A stretch of 64,000 bases of DNA, from the NCBI GenBank assembly GCA_963712715.1, contig CAVQJI010000051.1:1-64000 (forward strand), given 5' to 3'. The notes beneath the pieces are model-generated. The model ran no database searches and had not been told where the DNA came from. It saw nothing but the letters and a program-made list of their open reading frames with translations. Shown in pieces: positions 58,960-64,000 of the stretch. The position numbers and the translations under genes were made by a program. This DNA is from JAFEDN01 sp963712715. GTDB lineage: Bacteria > Pseudomonadota > Gammaproteobacteria > Coxiellales > Coxiellaceae. The number at the start of each line of letters is the position of its first letter. Within the stretch, counting starts at the first letter, position 1.

Positions 58960-59511
58960 TCATGGATATTTTTCCTGCATGATTTGTCTTTCTGGGCCTT
59001 TGTTTGGCTTTTTAGAAAATAATCCCATTGGAATTCCTTTACTATCATCGAGTTGTGTCAAACCTTTTTTGGAAAAATTATGAAGGTCTTTGCCAACGCC
59101 AAACAAACAATACAATACACTGACAGTAAGAGTACATGGACAAACAGCTATGCAACACGGAAGCCAGCAACAAATCCAGGCGCCCTCACCATCTCGGAGG
59201 GCTAACATATTACAGGGATCGATGATCTGATCCCATGGAGCCATGAAATATTTGGAAGTGTAACAATTCTGCCGGCTGTCCTGATGTAGGCCGCGCCAAC
59301 TTACTAAACGCACTTCACCTAAAGTCTCTTTAGTTAAAGTTTTGACTGTAAAACTTTCTTTTTTGTCTAAAAACCCTGGGTTTGTGCCTTGTCCCGCCAA
59401 GTGCCGTCCGACCATCCTTAACAGCATATGCCATTTCTCTGAACCCATTCCCTTGCTTTCGATAGTTTCATTGATTTGGTCATTTTGATCAGCTAATAAA
59501 GGTGTTCTCAT
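58960..59511 (-). CDS. Hypothetical protein with a Cys-rich hydrophobic segment
   Basis: The 183-residue protein is unrecognised. The first 110 residues are polar (SKGMGSEKWHMLLRMVGRHL; KTLTKETLGEVRLVSWRGLH). Residues about 117-145 form a hydrophobic, cysteine-rich stretch (GAWICCWLPCCIAVCPCTLT) that could be a membrane anchor or palmitoylation-like site. The tail is basic (LFSKKPNKGPERQIMQ). Such an arrangement occurs in secreted effectors of intracellular bacteria, but I see no specific export signal. A weak ribosome site precedes ATG 59511. Confidence 0.55.
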   Translation of the reverse strand: MRTPLLADQNDQINETIESKGMGSEKWHMLLRMVGRHLAGQGTNPGFLDKKESFTVKTLTKETLGEVRLVSWRGLHQDSRQNCYTSKYFMAPWDQIIDPCNMLALRDGEGAWICCWLPCCIAVCPCTLTVSVLYCLFGVGKDLHNFSKKGLTQLDDSKGIPMGLFSKKPNKGPERQIMQEKYP

Positions 59512-59615
59512 TTAATTCTCCAGTTTAATTTACCTTGAGAGGAATTATACTATTTAATAAAAATATGATAATATTCAAATTCTATAAAAATTTATTACGG
59601 ATTTTATAATAATCT

Positions 59616-60521
59616 ATGTCGCTGGATTTCTTATCTTGTATCAAAGGTTTTGTGGCTGTCGCTGAATATAACGGCTTTAGCCAGGCTGCGCGGTATTTGC
59701 AGGTCTCTACGCCTATGCTGACCAATCAGCTTAAACGTTTGGAAGAGTCTTTGGGTAAAAAGCTCTTGCACCGCACAACCCGGCATATTGCCTTAACCGA
59801 AGCAGGAAATGTTTATTTACTTCGCGCTAAAAAAATCCTGACGGAAATTCAAGAGGCTAGAAATGAAATTTGTCATTTAGAGGAAAAGCCACACGGTCTT
59901 CTGACTATCGGCGTGCCGAATTGTATTTTGAACAACCACTTATTTGTTAAGCACATTAAAAAATTTCTTGACCAATATCCCAAGATACAATTAAAAATTA
60001 TTGAAGAAACTTCCCCTTTAGCCTTGCTCAATGGTGAAGTGGATTTCATTATCAGTGAAGTAGATGTTAAAGAGAAACAACTGGTCAAAGAACATTTATT
60101 TACTGTTCATCGCAGTATTTATGTCGCGCCTAATTATATTAAAAAAAATGGTATTCCTAAAACAATGATAGATTTAAAGAAGCATAATTGCTTAATTGCC
60201 ACACAGGCATCACCCAAGAATGAATGGATATTGGGAAATAATAAAAAAATTACCATTAATGGCAATTATTCAGCCACTTCCGGCATTAACGTACTTTACG
60301 CGGGATTAGAGGGTCTTGGATTAATATGGTCAGCGGATATTACCGTTAAAGAAAAAGTCATCGCTGGTAAGTTAGTAGAGGTAAAACTAAAAGATAAGCC
60401 CACCGCTATAAAAATTTATCTTTACCATCGTCCTGCCTATCGAGGGAGCAATATCCAACTTATGGCTGGTCATTTGCAACAGATGACTTTATCTAGTCTA
60501 TTCTCGGAGCATCATGAATAA
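59616..60521 (+). CDS. LysR family regulator upstream of a FUSC pump
   Basis: The 301-residue LysR protein has the helix-turn-helix FVAVAEYNGFSQAARYLQVS, TPMLTNQLKRLEESLGKKLL and HRTTRHIALTEAG. The effector domain follows. It overlaps the FUSC gene by eight bases on the same strand, an arrangement like AaeR-AaeB, so it probably controls export of an aromatic acid or similar inducer. Confidence 0.9.
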   Translation: MSLDFLSCIKGFVAVAEYNGFSQAARYLQVSTPMLTNQLKRLEESLGKKLLHRTTRHIALTEAGNVYLLRAKKILTEIQEARNEICHLEEKPHGLLTIGVPNCILNNHLFVKHIKKFLDQYPKIQLKIIEETSPLALLNGEVDFIISEVDVKEKQLVKEHLFTVHRSIYVAPNYIKKNGIPKTMIDLKKHNCLIATQASPKNEWILGNNKKITINGNYSATSGINVLYAGLEGLGLIWSADITVKEKVIAGKLVEVKLKDKPTAIKIYLYHRPAYRGSNIQLMAGHLQQMTLSSLFSEHHE

Positions 60522-61965
60522 ATTTCAATTATCATTGACTGCTGCCGACATTAAAAATGCCAGCATGATCGCGATATCTTGCACGATCGCTGTGTTTTTA
60601 GCGAAGTGGTTCTCTTTGTCTCAACTGATCTGGGTGATGGTGATTGTGGCGTTATTGCCTTTTAGCAAAATTGGCCGCACAGCAAAAATACGTCATTTGA
60701 GCTTAATCGGTACAGGAATTGCGAGTGCATTCGCAGTCGGCGTCACAGTTGGGTTTAACTCAACCGGCTGGCTGGTGATCACCTGGCTGCTCATCGCCTC
60801 GTTTTTATTATATTGCTTGCCACGGTATATTCCGGGAAGTAACGCCACCGGACTATTTATACTGGTTTTTATGGTGATTGCGCATAGTTTGCCCGGAAAT
60901 AATCCAGCCGCTGTATTATCCTGTGTTGAGTCCATTCTTTTAGGGACATTGATTGTTGCTGGTATGAATGTGTTATTCGATCGTGATAAGGTCATTTTAC
61001 CACCCATACTTTTAGATCGATCGCTTTATCTGATACAGCGCGCTTTGCGTATTGCTATCATGATTGCAATCGCTTTTTGGATTTGTTATTTTGTCAAAAT
61101 TCAAAATGCCTCGTGGGTGGCGCTGACAATCATTGTGATTGATCAAAATACCTTAGGCGCTAGCGCCAAAAAAGCATTTCAACGTTTATTAGGTACTGCT
61201 CTCGGCGTGATTGCCGGTATCTTATTGGCGCATTATCTCTTTAGTCCTTACCCACTGTCTCGTTGGTCAGCTTTGTTGATCGTATTTCTGGTATTTTTAT
61301 TCGTTCGCGTCAATTATACTCTCTGTATTTTCTTTGCCACGATTTTACTGGCCAATCTATTTTACCTTTTATCTGGATCCGGCGATATAGTCAATTATAT
61401 GGCGAGCCGCCTGGTTGATATTCTCGTCGGTATTATCATTGGCGTTACCGGTCAAACGCTCCTATTTCCTAAAACATTGTTAGTTTGCTTACGTGAAGCT
61501 TATATTCATTTTTGGGCCGACGTTGAAGCTTCGCTGTCGTTAACTTCAATAGATCAACGTATTCAAGCGTTGTCAAAACTCGATCAAGATTTAAAAAATA
61601 TCAAACAAACCTTAAAAGATTTTCGCTATGAACCGATTAGTTTTTTATTTAAGCGTTATCATTTAAGCGTCTCATTGATCCCTGTCATTAAAAATTTTTT
61701 GAACTCATTGAAAAATGTTCCCATATTACCACAAAAAGTCTCAAATTATTCCCGTCAGACCATTCAAGTTTTACTTTCATATTATAAAAATCCAGCACTC
61801 AATTCAGTAACATCGTTAGAACATGCTTTACTTGAATTGGCTATACTGGAAGAGGAGTTTTCTCTTGAAGAAGAGACAAGACTTTTCCTGATTAGCTTGG
61901 AAAAACTGGTTGAACACTTCCGACGGATTATTCAAACGCCTCGTTGGCGATTACAATTGAAATAA
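60514..61965 (+). CDS. FUSC-family efflux transporter (AaeB/YccS-like)
   Basis: The 483-residue inner-membrane protein has two sets of helices. The first half reads MIAISCTIAVFLAKWFSLSQ and LIASFLLYCLPRYIPGS; the second FUSC-type repeat includes IQNASWVALTIIVIDQNTLG, AKKAFQRLLGTALGVIAGIL and SRLVDILVGIIIGVTGQTLL. A helical cytoplasmic tail follows. FUSC proteins such as AaeB export aromatic carboxylic acids, usually with a periplasmic adaptor, which is not seen here. LysR co-transcription supports inducible efflux. Confidence 0.88.
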   Translation: MNKFQLSLTAADIKNASMIAISCTIAVFLAKWFSLSQLIWVMVIVALLPFSKIGRTAKIRHLSLIGTGIASAFAVGVTVGFNSTGWLVITWLLIASFLLYCLPRYIPGSNATGLFILVFMVIAHSLPGNNPAAVLSCVESILLGTLIVAGMNVLFDRDKVILPPILLDRSLYLIQRALRIAIMIAIAFWICYFVKIQNASWVALTIIVIDQNTLGASAKKAFQRLLGTALGVIAGILLAHYLFSPYPLSRWSALLIVFLVFLFVRVNYTLCIFFATILLANLFYLLSGSGDIVNYMASRLVDILVGIIIGVTGQTLLFPKTLLVCLREAYIHFWADVEASLSLTSIDQRIQALSKLDQDLKNIKQTLKDFRYEPISFLFKRYHLSVSLIPVIKNFLNSLKNVPILPQKVSNYSRQTIQVLLSYYKNPALNSVTSLEHALLELAILEEEFSLEEETRLFLISLEKLVEHFRRIIQTPRWRLQLK

Positions 61966-62006
61966 GTTAAAATTTGTAAAGAGGATGCTACACAGCACTA
62001 TAATTG

Positions 62007-62996
62007 TTACTGTTTGTGAATGAATTGATTATCTTTAAAATAAATTATGAAAGTGGAGATAATCACGATTGCGCCGCCAATTAAAGTCAATATTACTCGG
62101 TCATAGGCCAGTACGTTATGATAATTTCCCAGTAAATGGGTGAAGCCTAGAACAAATAATTCGATAAATAATGTTCTGCCGGTATAGGAAAAGCCTAGAA
62201 AGAAAATCAAAAACAAAAATAATATCAATACCGCCAAGTTTATCCAAAATGTCGGTGGAATGAGATAACCGAACAATCCAACTGTAATTAAAGCGCCTGC
62301 GGTATTGACCAATATTCGCTTGAATGAAGTTTGAATGGTCTTTCTTTGAGAACTTTGAATCACTACGAGGGCAGTCAAGCCGATCCAGTATAAATGTGAA
62401 AATTGAAAATGTGCTGATAAAAAATAGCTGATAATTTCGGCCAATATTAAAGATATAACCGCAATCATAGCTGTGATGTGATAGCGATGAGTTTGTTCTT
62501 CACTCAGAGGCGCCGAAATTTCAGCTTTTCGAGTTCGTTCGAATAAAAAATAGAAAATCATAAAAATGACTACGACGAGTAAACCATCTACAAGATAATG
62601 AATGCCGTTCTGCCAAGTGAAAGGTAGTGCGGTAAAGATTAAAAACATCACCGAACCAGTCACAAAAATATTGGTTTGATATTTAACCTTGGGAAGATAG
62701 AAAGCGAGTCCGGCGTAGAGAATAGTTAACAATTTTGCCGGTAGTGGAAAGTAATATCCAAGTATGCCCCCGATGACGATTGAAAGTACGATAATGCTAC
62801 TTCCTAAAACGACGTGCCTTAAATGCTTTTTCTCGACAGAGAAAGTAGCTGCTGACGACATTACCGCCATATTAAAGACAATTAATAAAGTATTATCGGT
62901 AGCGCCCAGCAGTTTAAATAGCCCTGTCACGATCAGGCAAAATAGCGTGATCTTACAGGCTTCCAATGCAAAAGCTGAATAATGAGTATTGCTCAT
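62007..62996 (-). CDS. FUSC-like membrane protein
   Basis: The 329-residue protein has about ten membrane helices. Its second half matches the FUSC repeat: FSHLYWIGLTALVVIQSSQR, KTIQTSFKRILVNTAGALIT and YDRVILTLIGGAIVIISTFI. It runs opposite to the LysR-FUSC operon, with 41 bases between stops. The two FUSC proteins may be halves of one export function. It lies four bases downstream of an MFS remnant on the same strand. Confidence 0.82.
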   Translation of the reverse strand: MSNTHYSAFALEACKITLFCLIVTGLFKLLGATDNTLLIVFNMAVMSSAATFSVEKKHLRHVVLGSSIIVLSIVIGGILGYYFPLPAKLLTILYAGLAFYLPKVKYQTNIFVTGSVMFLIFTALPFTWQNGIHYLVDGLLVVVIFMIFYFLFERTRKAEISAPLSEEQTHRYHITAMIAVISLILAEIISYFLSAHFQFSHLYWIGLTALVVIQSSQRKTIQTSFKRILVNTAGALITVGLFGYLIPPTFWINLAVLILFLFLIFFLGFSYTGRTLFIELFVLGFTHLLGNYHNVLAYDRVILTLIGGAIVIISTFIIYFKDNQFIHKQ

Positions 62997-63000
62997 GTGC

Positions 63001-63288
63001 TCATTCTGGCAGTGATTTAATTTTAAGGCAATAAATCACTAACATGGCTAAACCAATCAATAAATAGATGATGGATAATAAAATCACGGTGGTTTGAAAC
63101 CATTCAAGACTGAGGACAATTACTGTAGCTAATCCCATGTTGATAAAGTTCATGACCGCAGAGCCATGGGCCTTGTCGGTAATATGACTCATCGCCAGAG
63201 TCGAGGCATTAGGAAGCACAAAAGCTAAATCAAAATAACTTAAAACCATGACTTTTGAGTTGTAGTGGATCGACAGAATCATTATCAT
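63001..63288 (-). pseudogene. C-terminal remnant of an MFS exporter
   Basis: Residues 15-90 read SYFDLAFVLPNASTLAMSHI followed by TDKAHGSAVMNFINMGLATV and two hydrophobic helices. This is the last third of a Bcr/CflA-like MFS protein (L-P-N-A-x(4)-A-M, A-G/H-x-A-x-x-x-x-x-x-N). The first nine helices are missing. It ends just before the FUSC start, so it probably led that operon when complete. Confidence 0.65.
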
Positions 63289-63310
63289 TCATTTTAGATG
63301 AGGAGTGAAT

Positions 63311-63676
63311 ATGCTTAAAAAAGTGGCGTTTACGATGTATCCGGTTCAAGACATGGAACGGGCGCGGCGATTTTATGAAAAAATTCTGGAGTTAACGCCT
63401 GGTTCAGTTTCGGCAGGTGGAGCTTGGGTGGAATATGACTTGCCTGGCGGCGGCTGTTTTGCGATAACCACTTTGGCGGAAGAGGTTAAACCGAGTAGTG
63501 ACGCCGGCGGTAAAATTGCTTTTGAGGTAGAAAATTTGGAAGCATTCGTTAAACAACTTAAATCGGGTGGGATTCCATTTAAAATGGATTTATTTTCTAC
63601 GCCAGTTTGTCAAATGGCGATTATTCTGGATTCTGAAGGCAATGCACTGACTTTGCATCAAATTACCAAAAAATGA
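63311..63676 (+). CDS. VOC-superfamily (glyoxalase/bleomycin-resistance-like) protein
   Basis: The 121-residue protein has the beta-alpha-beta-beta-beta modules of vicinal oxygen chelate proteins: FTMYPVQDMERARRFYEKIL, PGGGCFAITTLAE, IAFEVENLEAFVKQLKSGGI and CQMAIILDSEGNALTLHQI. AGGAG lies five bases before ATG 63311. Several metal-ligand positions are not clear. It overlaps the next gene by ATGA. Function unknown: antibiotic binding, dioxygenase or isomerase roles all occur in the fold. Confidence 0.85.
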   Translation: MLKKVAFTMYPVQDMERARRFYEKILELTPGSVSAGGAWVEYDLPGGGCFAITTLAEEVKPSSDAGGKIAFEVENLEAFVKQLKSGGIPFKMDLFSTPVCQMAIILDSEGNALTLHQITKK

Positions 63677-64000
63677 CAATCACCATTAAACCATTAGAAA
63701 AAGAATCTCTGGCCGATGCCATTGCATTAGGCCAGCGAGTGTTTGATAAAGATGATCCAGCTAGAATTGCATTTTGGTTAGAAAACAGTTTGAATCCAGA
63801 CAAAGAAGCCGTATTAAAAGAACAGGGTGCAACTTACATCCAGTTTTGGATTGCGGAAGAAAATAATCGAGTCGTTGAGGCCGTCGGCTATTATGTTCGG
63901 CATGAAGATATCGATGAAGCTGCCTGGCTGGGATGGTTCTTCGTCGATCCACAATATAGAGGGAAAAAAATCGGTTTACAGCTTTTGGAAACGGTCATTA
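63673..64000 (+). CDS. GNAT acetyltransferase (3' end beyond the window)
   Basis: From ATG 63673 the frame stays open to the window end. It reads LADAIALGQRVFDKDDPARI, FWIAEENNRVVEAVGYYVRH and WLGWFFVDPQYRGKKIGLQL, the last being the acetyl-CoA loop R-x-x-K-I-G. The C-terminal helix and strand lie outside the window. The start overlaps the VOC gene stop (ATGA), so the two form an operon. Confidence 0.8.
   Translation, partial: MTITIKPLEKESLADAIALGQRVFDKDDPARIAFWLENSLNPDKEAVLKEQGATYIQFWIAEENNRVVEAVGYYVRHEDIDEAAWLGWFFVDPQYRGKKIGLQLLETVI

Noticed and set aside
1..64000. CRISPR arrays, rRNA genes, complete tRNA genes or replication origins
   Set aside because: No regularly spaced repeats, no rRNA-like segments, and only half of one tRNA were seen. 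DnaA-box clusters were not evident by eye.

Overview
The window reads as a piece of an AT-rich (roughly 40% GC by eye) gammaproteobacterial chromosome. Gene content (RhuM, IS1111/IS110-type transposase, AbiE module, FUSC pumps, many GNAT and aminoglycoside-phosphotransferase-like genes, abundant gene remnants) resembles the Legionella/Coxiella/Aquicella side of the gammaproteobacteria. That placement is an inference: no rRNA, ribosomal protein or complete tRNA gene is present to fix taxonomy.

Layout. 1-3.5 kb: degraded accessory DNA with an Rpn-like tail, the 3' half of a tRNA-Thr gene (probable integration scar), rhuM, two long palindromic repeats and two truncated genes. 3.5-6.8 kb: a LysR regulator divergent from an isochorismatase-like/EamA exporter pair across a perfect palindrome, ISL3 debris and an exported cupin. 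6.9-13.1 kb: a decaying metal/stress block with two truncated P-type ATPases meeting head to head, arsR-acr3, an arsN1-like acetyltransferase broken by a stop codon, and a frameshifted tandem Usp. 13.1-17.6 kb: an AbiE toxin-antitoxin locus with a broken toxin, a frameshifted IS1111-like element and a truncated tyrosine integrase. 17.8-27.3 kb: small exported proteins, phosphotransferase paralogs, a DUF6088 antitoxin beside a toxin stub, an alkylation-repair pair (AdaA-AlkA fusion plus Ogt), an NlpC/P60 hydrolase and a kinase-methyltransferase fusion. 27.4-34.1 kb: an alcohol dehydrogenase, an amino-acid antiporter, an arginine deiminase operon (arcA-arcB with arcC collapsed to 63 codons) and a Fes-like esterase. 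34.2-40.2 kb: a VanX-like dipeptidase, a PadR/carotenoid-oxygenase/Ntn-hydrolase operon, a second dehydrogenase and a frameshifted methyltransferase. 40.4-49.8 kb: MFS pumps, HxlR-DHA2-ene-reductase, MarR-GNAT and more phosphotransferase and GNAT genes. 49.9-64 kb: an aminoglycoside nucleotidyltransferase, an HhH-GNAT fusion, two class A beta-lactamases (one with Asp at Ambler 166), aldo-keto reductase, FUSC pumps, a VOC protein and a GNAT running off the end.

Two themes stand out. First, the region is dense in genes for detoxification or modification of small molecules: beta-lactamases, D-Ala-D-Ala dipeptidase, aminoglycoside-type kinases and a nucleotidyltransferase, GNATs, exporters, alkylation repair, arsenite efflux. 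Second, about 26 loci are broken by frameshift, nonsense mutation or deletion, so this is a former accessory region under relaxed selection. In both toxin-antitoxin loci the antitoxin is intact while the toxin is broken.

The best candidates for coordinated, less-described biology are the PadR-carotenoid oxygenase-Ntn hydrolase operon with its twin operators, the kinase-methyltransferase fusion, the paired beta-lactamases with different 166 residues, and the translation-masking hairpin in front of the IS1111-like transposase.
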